Below are positions 46,066 through 57,176 of a DNA stretch of 64,000 nucleotides, one piece after another; the first letter of the stretch is position 1, and every line of letters begins with the position of its first letter. This DNA comes from Tragulus kanchil. Lineage: Eukaryota > Chordata > Mammalia > Artiodactyla > Tragulidae. The notes under the pieces are model-generated. The model saw only the letters and a list, made by a program, of their open reading frames with translations. It ran no database searches and was not told the origin of the DNA. A program made the translations under genes and the position numbers. The stretch is taken from positions 9,021,141-9,085,140 of the forward strand of contig JAIOJX010000025.1 of the NCBI GenBank assembly GCA_022376925.1, in the 5' to 3' direction.

Positions 46066-46649
46066 AGAGAGAGAGGCAAGAACCTGGTACTATATATTAC
46101 CAAAAATAGTGTCAAAGCAAAAAGGTGTCAGGCACTCGGAAGAAGAAGGATGCATTGAACAACCAGAGCAGAAAAGGCAGGGGCAGTATTCACAGTCTCT
46201 AATACAGTCACAGTCTCAGGCTAGGATCAGCCTGAGAGTTTAAAAGGAAAAAAAAAAAAAGGAAAGGATAAAGCAGTCCTGCACTCTCAGGTGGTGTAAT
46301 TAATAAGAAATAGCTTCATATACTTCTGTATTTTGTACCTTAAAAAAATGTGGTGTTGGCAGCAGTAAAAAAAAGAATGATTCTGTTTGGAGTGAGAGGC
46401 AGAGCTAACGTTCAGCTCAGTGGCTGTAGAACAGTCAGTAACTTTGCCAGTGCAAGCAGGGAGGCCACCTGTGGAGCTCCTCAATGCTGCTCTGCAGTAC
46501 CCAATAGCCCCGTGGTGCCCACTCAAGCCACACTGCATCTCTATCCTTCACAGCCACCTTTAGCCCAGAATAATCCATAAGAGGAGAAGGCCTTGAGTCC
46601 ACAAGAAATGATTCATTTGTGTTTCCCATATCATCTGTTAAGCTTTTTA

Positions 46650-46978
46650 TTTTTATTTTTTTATATTTATTTATTTATTTTGGTGGGGGTGGTGAGGAGG
46701 GAGGGGGGCAGGCGGTCCACTTCTATTGGTCTTTCATTTATCTTATTTTCATCCGTCTTTGTTCTTTTGGCCCATGTGGGCCTCCCATCTCGGTGGCCTC
46801 TGTTGTCGCAGAGCACCGGCTCTGGGCGCATGCATTCTAGAGCTCTGGCTCGGTAATTGGACAGACACATCGGTCCAGCCGCACCGCAGCATGTGGGACC
46901 TTCCCAGGCCAGGGATCAAACCGGCGCCCCTTGCACTGCAAGGCGGTGTCCTTACCCACTGGACCACCAGAGAAGCCC
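46650..46978 (-). mobile_element. Long-body CHR-like SINE (copy 1)
   Basis: Antisense copy with taaatatttatttatttatt-type tail, G-rich stretch ggtgggggtggtgaggaggg, tctattggtctttcatttat, catgtgggcctcccatctcg, ccggctctgggcgcatgcat and ttacccactggaccaccaga. Perfect 14-bp target-site repeat tgttaagcttttta (46636-46649 and 46979-46992). Confidence 0.92.
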
Positions 46979-47745
46979 TGTTAAGCTTTTTAAAATGGTG
47001 TGTATGTAAATACCCCAACTCTCCAGAAAATTACTATCCTCAGCAATTTGTTTATACCACGTGGTCTTTCTCGTATGTATCTGGTAGATACGCTCTTGTA
47101 TCTGGTACACATCTGTAGGTAGATCACCTTAAATTTTGGCAAACTGATTTTTTTGAGGGGCAAGTATGTGTCCACTTGCATAGAGAAGAAGGAAGGCCTG
47201 GTACTATAAAATGAAAAAAGGTGTCAGGCACTCGGAAGAAGAAGGATGCATTGAACAACCAGAGCAGAAAAGGCAGGGGCAGTATTCACAGTCTCTAATA
47301 CAGTCACAGTCTCAGGCTAGGATCAGCCTGAGAGTTTAAAAAGAAAAAAAAAAAAAGGAAAGGATAAAGCAGTCCTGCACTCTCAGGTGGTGTAATTAAT
47401 AAGAAATAGCTTCATATACTTCTGTATTTTGTACCTTAAAAAAATGTGGTGTTGGCAGCAGTAAAAAAAAGAATGATTCTGTTTGGAGTGAGAGGCAGAG
47501 CTAACGTTCAGCTCAGTGGCTGTAGAACAGTCAGTAACTTTGCCAGTGCAAGCAGGGAGGCCACCTGTGGAGCTCCTCAATGCTGCTCTGCAGTACCCAA
47601 TAGCCCCGTGGTGCCCACTCAAGCCACACTGCATCTCTATCCTTCACAGCCACCTTTAGCCCAGAATAATCCATAAGAGGAGAAGGCCTTGAGTCCACAA
47701 GAAATGATTCATTTGTGTTTCCCATATCATCTGTTAAGCTTTTTA

Positions 47746-48079
47746 TTTTTTTATTTTTTTTTAATATTTATTTATTTATTTTGGTGGGGGTGGTGAGGAG
47801 GGAGGGGGGCAGGCGGTCCACTTCTATTGGTCTTTCATTTATCTTATTTTCATCCGTCTTTGTTCTTTTGGCCCATGTGGGCCTCCCATCTCGGTGGCCT
47901 CTGTTGTCGCAGAGCACCGGCTCTGGGCGCATGCATTCTAGAGCTCTGGCTCGGTAATTGGACAGACACATCGGTCCAGCCGCACCGCAGCATGTGGGAC
48001 CTTCCCAGGCCAGGGATCAAACCGGCGCCCCTTGCACTGCAAGGCGGTGTCCTTACCCACTGGACCACCAGAGAAGCCC
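47746..48079 (-). mobile_element. Long-body CHR-like SINE (duplicate)
   Basis: Same insertion carried by duplication 9, with target-site repeats at 47732-47745 and 48080-48093. The T-rich tail differs by a few bases in length, which is the kind of difference expected from sequencing of homopolymers. Confidence 0.92.
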
Positions 48080-48279
48080 TGTTAAGCTTTTTAAAATGGT
48101 GTGTATGTAAATACCCCAACTCTCCAGAAAATTACTATCCTCAGCAATTTGTTTATACCACGTGGTCTTTCTCGTATGTATCTGGTAGATACGCTCTTGT
48201 ATCTGGTACACATCTGTAGGTAGATCACCTTAAATTTTGGCAAACTGATTTTTTTGAGGGGGGCAAGTATGTGTCCACT

Positions 48280-50000
48280 GAATACCTTATAGCTCAGTGG
48301 GGGCATTAGTATATGTAAAAAAATGTTGTGGTATAATCTGTGCCACAGACATGTAAGCAATGTTTAGTTAGTAATGTCAGGAGAAAATGAATATTCCCTT
48401 GTGTATGCAGAAGTGATTTTAAGGAAGAACTGGAATTTTCAGAGTCCATGGCATAGGGATAGGTGGAATTTGGAAAAATCAACATGTACAGAGAGGTGCA
48501 AAGTATGTGCTGGTTTCAGTGAACCTCAAGGTGTTCCTTATTGATAGGAAACAAAGAACAGAGAGGGATCAAAAGGATGGAAGCTGATTCTGGAGAAATA
48601 AGCAGGAAAACAGACCATTTCTCCCCTGATCACCACCTCTCCCCTCTTCTCCCCCATTAACAGCCTATGGGCTTACTTATGTTTAATATTATAAAACTTG
48701 ATGTTTACAGGCTTCCTCTCCTTTTCAGCCTTATGGAGAACTTTAAAAAGAGTGCATTTTTATAGAGATATTGGAAAGATTAATTGCACTATTTTTAGTT
48801 TTCCTCTGTAGTATATCAAAAAGCAGATGTACTTTTCATAAGAGGAAGAGTTAGGATTAGTTCTAGATAAATACTGTTTTGGTTTTGTAAAGGGGCTCCT
48901 TAATATAAATGGGTGAAGTATATAACATTCTAGTGAAAGCACTTCCCAGTGTGTGTGCCTGTGTGTACTGAATTATTTTTGTTCTGTTTTCTTCTCTCTT
49001 TGTGCTCCTCATCAAGCATTGTCATTTTTTGTGGAACATTCCTCCTAAACACCTGCTGTCAAATGTATCAAGTCTTTTCTTGCACAGTCCTCTGAGTTTC
49101 TACAGAACTGAGCAAGCCCAACATTAGACAGATAGCCTACAGACTGATTGATTTATTTGTTTTAATACAAACACATGCTCAGATGTTGTCATACAGAAAT
49201 CCTTTTTAGAAGAATTATTTCTCAAAGAACAAAGAACATTGTAACCCTAACACCTAATCCTGTGCCTGGCACAGACGTTTGTGGAATTGAACTGTTCTGT
49301 GAAGTCTCAAATTGAATAGTAAAAACTTCCTCAATTCTGGGAGTAACTGAATATCTTACATAGCTATAATATGAACTGAAATGTTTAAAAAAGCATTTCC
49401 AGCAGTTAAAAAATGACATAGTGACATATGGTAAGATCCAGATTTTAATTTGGCAAGTATTATTCTCTTTGAAGAATACAAATACAAATCTGAATGAAGG
49501 AAATCCTGCCTTATCTTTATCTTTCTTTGCAAAATGGGAAGGCATTGTTAGAAGAGGGAAATGTGTAGTAATAAGTTGAAAACTTTGGCCAGTTTTACTT
49601 CAAAGACATATCTTTAATTATCCTTTTCAGGCTCACTGCCTCTGTTATTATTTAGGTCTAATTTAAGACCTCAAGATTGTTTTCTCTTCCTAACTGGAAG
49701 CTGCACTTCAATCCTGTGCTGCCTCCACACTGTGGCCAGAAATGTTTATTTCCTTAAATAGAACATTGAGCCTGTCCTTCACTTGATTATAAACCTTTCA
49801 CAATTTCCTATGGACCACGACATAATGAAGACCAGAGTTCATGGTGGTACCAAATGTATGTCATAGAATCATACCTATGGGGGATGTTTTTTTGTTTGTT
49901 TTACTTCATCTACCTCCATAGTCCTGTGTTTCATGACATGACGTTTCATACATGGTTATAATAACCAGACAAAATTGCTGTCTGACTACCTAGAACCTCT
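48280..50000. other. About 1.7 kb of unrecognised non-coding DNA
   Basis: No gene is recognised. Around 49240-49290 the text cctaacacctaatcctgtgc ctggcacag is L2/MIR-like. The minus-strand open frame at 49222-49545 (107 codons) has no domain and crosses this scrap. Confidence 0.45.
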
Positions 50001-52258
50001 GACTTCCTTGGGCTCCTGGCTCCCCTGAGAACTGAAGGAAGCAATATCCTAAACACACCTGTAATCCTTTCTTGATGTAACTGTTGGAAAGGTGAACACA
50101 GTAAACCTTTTGCTTTCCCAGGAGGAATGATTTGTACATGGCTGCACCTGTAATTCTTCGTACATAGTATTTTTTCTGCCTTTTCCCACTTCCTCAATCT
50201 GGTAAATTTACCCTACTTGTCATTTAAAGGCTGTCTCATTTGGCTCAAGTTAATGTTTCTAGGTTTTCTAAGGCAGTTTGAAATTCATCACTTCCAAAGT
50301 CTCGTCTCAAATTCATTAATCTTGACTCTTAGAATTTCTCACTTTCCATTATCTGAATCAACTGTAATAAGTGTAAGTGGACTAATAATGAGTTTATGTT
50401 TTAAAAATACAAGTAAAGTGAAATTTTTATTTCCTTGGTTTTTTGGAAAGATTCTTCCCTGCACAGATTATCGTCGCCATGGTTTCAAATATACCCATCT
50501 CAAAAGGGTTATTTATTTAACGGATGATGTTTATAGTACAAATATGTATCATTACTACTTATAGTACAAAATTTTGAAATCTCAAATGGTTTCTTATTTA
50601 TTAAGCTAGAAGCTATTAAGAGAAGAAATATAAAAGTTAATTTTCTTGGTTTAATAGAACCTATTGCTTGTTTTAAGTGTAATTGATCTCTGACACATTT
50701 CTATAAATTCTTTCTGACTTTCCAAGATGCTTTATATATACATTAGGTAAATATTGTTGGTTTTGGCTTTTAGTTTCACAGCATCCATCAAGTTAGAATC
50801 TGATTCTCAACTCATCCTTAAATTATTAATGAAGTTAGCATTTATCCATGTAATTCGTATGTTGACTTTTTTGGTAAGTTCTTAAAGGCTAGGACCAAGT
50901 CATACGCTTGATTGTGTTGCTTACAGTGCTTTGCACAAAAACATAACTCAGTCAGTGTTTTTAAGTTACTTTTGAAATATCACATGGATAGTTAAAATTT
51001 TCTTATTCATATTTTATTTAATACCTGTTTCTTTTTTCTGATTTCTATTCAACGCATACTTCCCCAAAATGAAGTGAAATTTATAAACTTTCTCATTGCC
51101 CTAAAAGTATAACAAAAAGTATAATGCAGGACTTCCTTGGGCTCCTGGCTCCCCTGAGAACTGAAGGAAGCAATATCCTAAACACACCTGTAATCCTTTC
51201 TTGATGTAACTGTTGGAAAGGTGAACACAGTAAACCTTTTGCTTTCCCAGGAGGAATGATTTGTACATGGCTGCACCTGTAATTCTTCGTACATAGTATT
51301 TTTTCTGCCTTTTCCCACTTCCTCAATCTGGTAAATTTACCCTACTTGTCATTTAAAGGCTGTCTCATTTGGCTCAAGTTAATGTTTCTAGGTTTTCTAA
51401 GGCAGTTTGAAATTCATCACTTCCAAAGTCTCGTCTCAAATTCATTAATCTTGACTCTTAGAATTTCTCACTTTCCATTATCTGAATCAACTGTAATAAG
51501 TGTAAGTGGACTAATAATGAGTTTATGTTTTAAAAATACAAGTAAAGTGAAATTTTTATTTCCTTGGTTTTTTGGAAAGATTCTTCCCTGCACAGATTAT
51601 CGTCGCCATGGTTTCAAATATACCCATCTCAAAAGGGTTATTTATTTAACGGATGATGTTTATAGTACAAATATGTATCATTACTACTTATAGTACAAAA
51701 TTTTGAAATCTCAAATGGTTTCTTATTTATTAAGCTAGAAGCTATTAAGAGAAGAAATATAAAAGTTAATTTTCTTGGTTTAATAGAACCTATTGCTTGT
51801 TTTAAGTGTAATTGATCTCTGACACATTTCTATAAATTCTTTCTGACTTTCCAAGATGCTTTATATATACATTAGGTAAATATTGTTGGTTTTGGCTTTT
51901 AGTTTCACAGCATCCATCAAGTTAGAATCTGATTCTCAACTCATCCTTAAATTATTAATGAAGTTAGCATTTATCCATGTAATTCGTATGTTGACTTTTT
52001 TGGTAAGTTCTTAAAGGCTAGGACCAAGTCATACGCTTGATTGTGTTGCTTACAGTGCTTTGCACAAAAACATAACTCAGTCAGTGTTTTTAAGTTACTT
52101 TTGAAATATCACATGGATAGTTAAAATTTTCTTATTCATATTTTATTTAATACCTGTTTCTTTTTTCTGATTTCTATTCAACGCATACTTCCCCAAAATG
52201 AAGTGAAATTTATAAACTTTCTCATTGCCCTAAAAGTATAACAAAAAGTATAATGCAG
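50001..52258. repeat. Tandem duplication 10 (1129-bp unit, apparently identical)
   Basis: Copy 1 is 50001-51129 and copy 2 is 51130-52258. I see no difference between the copies over the full length. The dinucleotide ga is shared at the junction and after copy 2. A 115-codon open frame (50217-50564) is repeated exactly at 51346-51693. It has no recognisable domain and is not called a gene. Confidence 0.97.
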
Positions 52259-52299
52259 GATGTTCCTTGTAGAAGCTTACAAGGTTTTTGCTAAATAGA

Positions 52300-52640
52300 A
52301 AGAAAATAGAATGGTGGTTGCCAGAGGCAGTGAAGGTAGGGGCATGCGGACATGTTGGTCAGAGGGTATGAACTTTCTGTTATAAGATGAGTAAATTCTG
52401 AGGATTTAATGGAGAGCTTGGAGACTGCAGTTAATAATATGATATTATATACCTGGAATCTGCTGAGAGTAAATCTTAAGTGTTCTTATGACACACACAA
52501 AAAGAAGTTAACTATGTGAGGTGATGGATATGTTAATTACCTTGATCTTAATAATTTCACAATGTATATGAAATCATCACATTGTATCCTTTAAACACCT
52601 ACAATTATGTTTGTTCATTTCCCTCAATAAAACTAGAACT
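52300..52640 (+). mobile_element. L1M-type 3' UTR, sense
   Basis: agaatggtggttgccagagg, gtatgaactttctgttataa gatgag, gagagtaaatcttaagtgtt cttatgac, gtgaggtgatggatatgtta attacc, and cacaatgtatatgaaatcat cacattg are followed by ctcaataaaactagaact. This is the classic order of an old L1 3' UTR. Confidence 0.82.
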
Positions 52641-53047
52641 AAATAAATTTAAAGATAGCAACTTAATTCAAAAATATAAACCATTTCTATACTAGAAGAT
52701 TGGACTACCTAGAAGAAACGGGCAAGTCTCTAGAAACATACAAACTGCAAAAACTGAATCAAGAAGAAAGAAATAATTTGAACAGACCACTCCTTAGAAG
52801 TGAAATAGAATCTGTAATTTAAAAACAAACAAAAAACTCCTGAAAACTAAAGCCAAGGACTAGATGGCTTCACTAGGGAATTTTACCAAACATACAAAGA
52901 AAAACTTATACTTACCCTTCTGAAGCTATTCCAAAAAACTGAAAAGGAAGAAATACTCCCAAATGCCTTCTATGAAATCATCAACCTGATACCAAAACTA
53001 GATAAAAACACTAAAAGAAAGAATGAAAAGAACTGCCCAGTATCTTT

Positions 53048-53351
53048 TTTTTTCTTTTCTCCATCATGCCTCTTTTTTATTTATATTTATTTTCATCCAT
53101 CTTTTTTATTCTTTGACATGTATGTTTCTCCCACTGCAGTAGCCTCTCTAGTTGCAGAGCACCGATGCTGGGAGCATCGTGCTCCAGAGCACCGATGCTG
53201 GGAGCAGGTGCTCCAGAGCACTGGCTCGTAATTGGACACACTGGTCCTGCCACTCCGCGGCACGTCGGATATTCCCAGGCCAGGGATCAAACTGGTGCCC
53301 CTTGCACTACAAGGTGGACTTTTTACCCACTGGATCACCAGGGACGCCCTG
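53048..53351 (-). mobile_element. Long-body CHR-like SINE with internal tandem repeat
   Basis: Antisense copy inserted in the L1. Target-site repeat ccagtatcttt (53037-53047) and ccaatatcttt (53352-53362). The module agagcaccgatgctgggagc…gtgctcc occurs twice in tandem (about 53156-53214), an internal ~30-bp duplication absent from the other copies. It lacks the G-rich 3' segment of the young copies. Confidence 0.85.
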
Positions 53352-53394
53352 GCCAATATCTTTCATGATTGTAGATACAATAATCCTCAACAAA

Positions 53395-53466
53395 ATATGA
53401 GCACACCTCCATATAATTCTTTGCAGTGGCTATACCTGTTTACATTCCCACTAACAATGCAGGAGG
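53395..53466 (-). mobile_element. Antisense L1 scrap inside sense L1
   Basis: gcagtggctatacctgttta cattcccactaacaatgcag gag is antisense L1 ORF2 3' text, yet it lies within a sense L1. It is followed by normal sense L1 sequence (gatacacctgatcaggttgg-type). Small inverted insert, origin unknown. Confidence 0.6.
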
Positions 53467-54252
53467 ATACATGAAAAAGATCATACACCTGATCAGGTTG
53501 GTTTCAGTCCAGAGTCGCAAGGATGACTGAACAATGCATAAGTCAGTTAAAGTGATACACCACATTAACAAAAGGAAAGAGAAGCTACATGATCATCTCA
53601 AAAGACACAGAAAAGACATTTCACAAAATTGAACATCTATTCATAATAAAAACGCTTACCAAAGAGAGTAATGAGAGAACATATCTCAACATAATAAAAA
53701 CCATGTTTTACAAGTCCACAGCCAACATAATACTCAGAGGTGAAGAGCCGAAAGCCTTCCTGCTAAAGTCAGGAACTAGGCAGGGATGCTTACTCTCCAC
53801 TTCTATTCAACTTGCCACAGCAGTTTGACAGGTGGGGGTGAGGGGAGGTATCCAAATTGGAAAGGGCACTATTTGCAAATGACATGATACTCCATATAGA
53901 GAACACGAAAGTCGCCACACAAACTCTATAAGAACTGATAAATTCAGCAAGGTAGCAGGATACAAGATTAACATACAGAAATATGTTGTATTTCTTTATA
54001 CTAACAATATAACTAACAAGAAAGTGGAAAAAAAATCTCATATAAAATCACATCCAAAAAAATTTCTAGGAATATATTTAACCAAAGAGATGACAGACCT
54101 ATATGCTAAAACTTGTGTTTATAGAACATTGATAAAGGCAATTGAAAATGGTTCAAAGAAACAGAAAGCTGTCCCATGCTCTTAGACTAGAAGGATTAGT
54201 ATTATTAAAATGGGCAAAAAAAGGCAAAAAAAAAAAAACATAAAATGGGCAT

Positions 54253-56478
54253 ACTACCCAACACAGTCTACAGATTTACCACAGCCCCTATTGAAATATC
54301 CATGATATTTTTCACAGAATTATAACAAATAACCTTAAAATTTGCATGGAATCATAAGAGACCCATAATTAATTTCCAAAGCAATCCTGAGGGAAAAAAA
54401 CAAAACTGGAAACATAACCCTTCAAGACTTCAGACTATACTACAAAACTACAGTCACCAAAGCAGTGTGGTATGGACACACACACACAAAAAGACATAGA
54501 GATGAATGGAACAGAATAGAGGGCTCAGAAATAAACCCACATACCTATGGTCACTTCATCTGTGACAAAGAGGGAAGAATGTATGTTGAAGAAAAGACAA
54601 TCTCTTCAACAATGATGTTGGGAAAGCTGGATAGCTACACGTAAATCAGTGAAATTATAACACTCCTTCACATGATATACAAAATAAACTCAAAATGGTT
54701 AAAGACCTAAATATAAGATGTGACATGTAAAACTCTTAGAAGAAAACATAGGCAAAACTCTCTGCCATAGTTCATAGCAATATTTTCTCATTCTCCCAAG
54801 TTAGAAGAAATAAAAGGAAAAATCGTTAAAAGGGATCTAATCAAACTTTAAAAATGTGCACAGCAAAGGAAACCCTCAACAAAATGGAAGGCAACCTACA
54901 GAATGGGAGAAAATATTTGTAAATGGTGTGAATAACAAGGGGCTGATATCCAAAATGTGCAAACAACTGATACAACTCAATACCAAAGAAACAAATAGCC
55001 CAGTCCAAAAATGGACCAAAGCCCTGAATAGACATTTTTTCAAAGAAGAAACACAGATAACCAACAGGCACATATGCAGATACTCAACATCACTAATTAT
55101 TAGAGAAATGTAAATCAGACAACACAAGAAACATTCCCAGAAGTCAACTGTGTTCATCTCTAGGTTGAGTAGTGTGGAAAAAATTTAATAAATATAGGCA
55201 TGTTCCAGGACCACCTCTCTTAATGATTCCTTGATTAGATTCCTGTTGAAGACAGTACGCATGTATCTATAATTTCTCCCTTCTCTATTACAAAAAGGCT
55301 ATGAATTTAACACTTCTGAGACTATTATAAGAAGCAGGGAGAGGAGCAAGGAGAGAGTTGTATTAAACTACCCAACACAGTCTACAGATTTACCACAGCC
55401 CCTATTGAAATATCCATGATATTTTTCACAGAATTATAACAAATAACCTTAAAATTTGCATGGAATCATAAGAGACCCATAATTAATTTCCAAAGCAATC
55501 CTGAGGGAAAAAAACAAAACTGGAAACATAACCCTTCAAGACTTCAGACTATACTACAAAACTACAGTCACCAAAGCAGTGTGGTATGGACACACACACA
55601 CAAAAAGACATAGAGATGAATGGAACAGAATAGAGGGCTCAGAAATAAACCCACATACCTATGGTCACTTCATCTGTGACAAAGAGGGAAGAATGTATGT
55701 TGAAGAAAAGACAATCTCTTCAACAATGATGTTGGGAAAGCTGGATAGCTACACGTAAATCAGTGAAATTATAACACTCCTTCACATGATATACAAAATA
55801 AACTCAAAATGGTTAAAGACCTAAATATAAGATGTGACATGTAAAACTCTTAGAAGAAAACATAGGCAAAACTCTCTGCCATAGTTCATAGCAATATTTT
55901 CTCATTCTCCCAAGTTAGAAGAAATAAAAGGAAAAATCGTTAAAAGGGATCTAATCAAACTTTAAAAATGTGCACAGCAAAGGAAACCCTCAACAAAATG
56001 GAAGGCAACCTACAGAATGGGAGAAAATATTTGTAAATGGTGTGAATAACAAGGGGCTGATATCCAAAATGTGCAAACAACTGATACAACTCAATACCAA
56101 AGAAACAAATAGCCCAGTCCAAAAATGGACCAAAGCCCTGAATAGACATTTTTTCAAAGAAGAAACACAGATAACCAACAGGCACATATGCAGATACTCA
56201 ACATCACTAATTATTAGAGAAATGTAAATCAGACAACACAAGAAACATTCCCAGAAGTCAACTGTGTTCATCTCTAGGTTGAGTAGTGTGGAAAAAATTT
56301 AATAAATATAGGCATGTTCCAGGACCACCTCTCTTAATGATTCCTTGATTAGATTCCTGTTGAAGACAGTACGCATGTATCTATAATTTCTCCCTTCTCT
56401 ATTACAAAAAGGCTATGAATTTAACACTTCTGAGACTATTATAAGAAGCAGGGAGAGGAGCAAGGAGAGAGTTGTTAA
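54253..56478. repeat. Tandem duplication 11 (1.11 kb unit)
   Basis: Copy 1 is 54253-55366 and copy 2 is 55367 to about 56478. They agree closely over the L1 ORF2 part and the ~250 bp beyond its end. The last few bases of copy 1 (gttgtattaaac) differ from copy 2 (gttgttaaat). The repeated open frames at 54841-55157 and 55955-56271 are L1-derived and duplicated, not genes. Confidence 0.96.
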
Positions 56479-56589
56479 ATAGTAATCCCTTTTAAACGTT
56501 GAGATTTTGAAATATAAATCAAGAATCTGTGTTTTAACCTGATTTGTCTACTATTATTCTAACCTCTTGGTTTCAGAATATTTATTATT

Positions 56590-56690
56590 TTATTCATTCA
56601 AAGAATATGAATGTTTACCATGTGCCAGGTATTAGGATCCAAAGATAACAGTGTTCTCTATAATCAAGGAGTGTAGTCAAGTACTGAAGT
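56590..56690. mobile_element. Old LINE-like fragment
   Basis: attcattcaaagaatatgaa tg, accatgtgccaggtattagg and aagataacagtgttctctat resemble the common mammalian 'tattgagcacc…tgtgccaggcact' repeat. Family unassigned. Confidence 0.4.
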
Positions 56691-56734
56691 AATTATACAG
56701 GAACAGTAACAATGATAATAGCATCTAAATTAAA

Positions 56735-56925
56735 GCAGGCATGCCATGTGCCCAGTACTGTGTTAAGCCCTTTGTAGAGATGAGTCATCCTTTGAGGAAC
56801 TAGCACTGTTAGGGTTTTAAGGTACCAAGAAGTTTAAATGAATTATCTAAACACAGAGATAAAACAAGATAGAGCTAGAATTTTAACCCAGTTAGGCTGG
56901 TTCTTGTGCCCTCACTTTTTAACCT
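56735..56925 (-). mobile_element. MIR, antisense
   Basis: gccatgtgcccagtactgtg ttaagccctttg, aagtttaaatgaattatcta, and gctagaattttaacccagtt aggctgg follow the antisense MIR order, with the usual 'ccattttacagatgaggaaa' block eroded. Confidence 0.65.
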
Positions 56926-57176
56926 GTATGTCAAATTACAAGGTAGTTACATGGTGCTCAGAAGAGTCATAAAAGGTTGTATAAAAGAAAAGACTTAAGT
57001 TGAAACAGGTAGAGCTTACCTAATAAGCCAGGAATTAAAAATGTCATTCGGAACAGAGAGGGAATTATGAGTGAGAGCAAGGATGTAGAAAGGCTAACTG
57101 AGTACTTAGATGCTCTTAGAGTCCCAGGACAAGAAAGGAAAAGTAGCTGCAGATAAATCAGGAGTGTTTCCCCAAA
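56926..57176. other. Non-coding DNA, no recognised element
   Basis: Nothing recognised. The minus-strand open frame 56967-57257 continues into duplication 12 and has no domain. Confidence 0.45.

Larger units (their letters stand above)
46066..48279. repeat. Tandem duplication 9 (1.10 kb unit)
   Basis: Copy 1 is about 46066-47176 and copy 2 is about 47182-48279. At the start of copy 2 the text aggcctggtactataaaatg replaces a longer run in copy 1, so the first ~35 bp are degraded. Within the body there are only run-length changes in T, A and G tracts. A complete young SINE with target-site repeats is included in both copies. Confidence 0.96.
52641..56232 (+). pseudogene. Degenerate L1 ORF2 (reverse transcriptase region), interrupted
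   Basis: Sense L1 ORF2 remnants from the endonuclease-RT linker to just before the C-terminus. Recognisable pieces include the RT segment with Arg-Gln-Gly-Cys (53778-53789) and, in a different frame, Phe-Ala-Asn-Asp (53872-53883) where active L1 has Tyr-Ala-Asp-Asp. Frameshifts and stops make it inactive. It is interrupted by a SINE (53048-53351), by a ~70-bp insert at 53395-53466 and by duplication 11. It stops abruptly near 56232. Confidence 0.85.

Noticed and set aside
50217..50564. 115-codon frame repeated exactly at 51346-51693, which could look like a conserved paralogous pair
   Set aside because: The identity extends over the whole 1129-bp unit, including non-coding flanks, so it reflects the duplication and not protein constraint. 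No domain is recognised.
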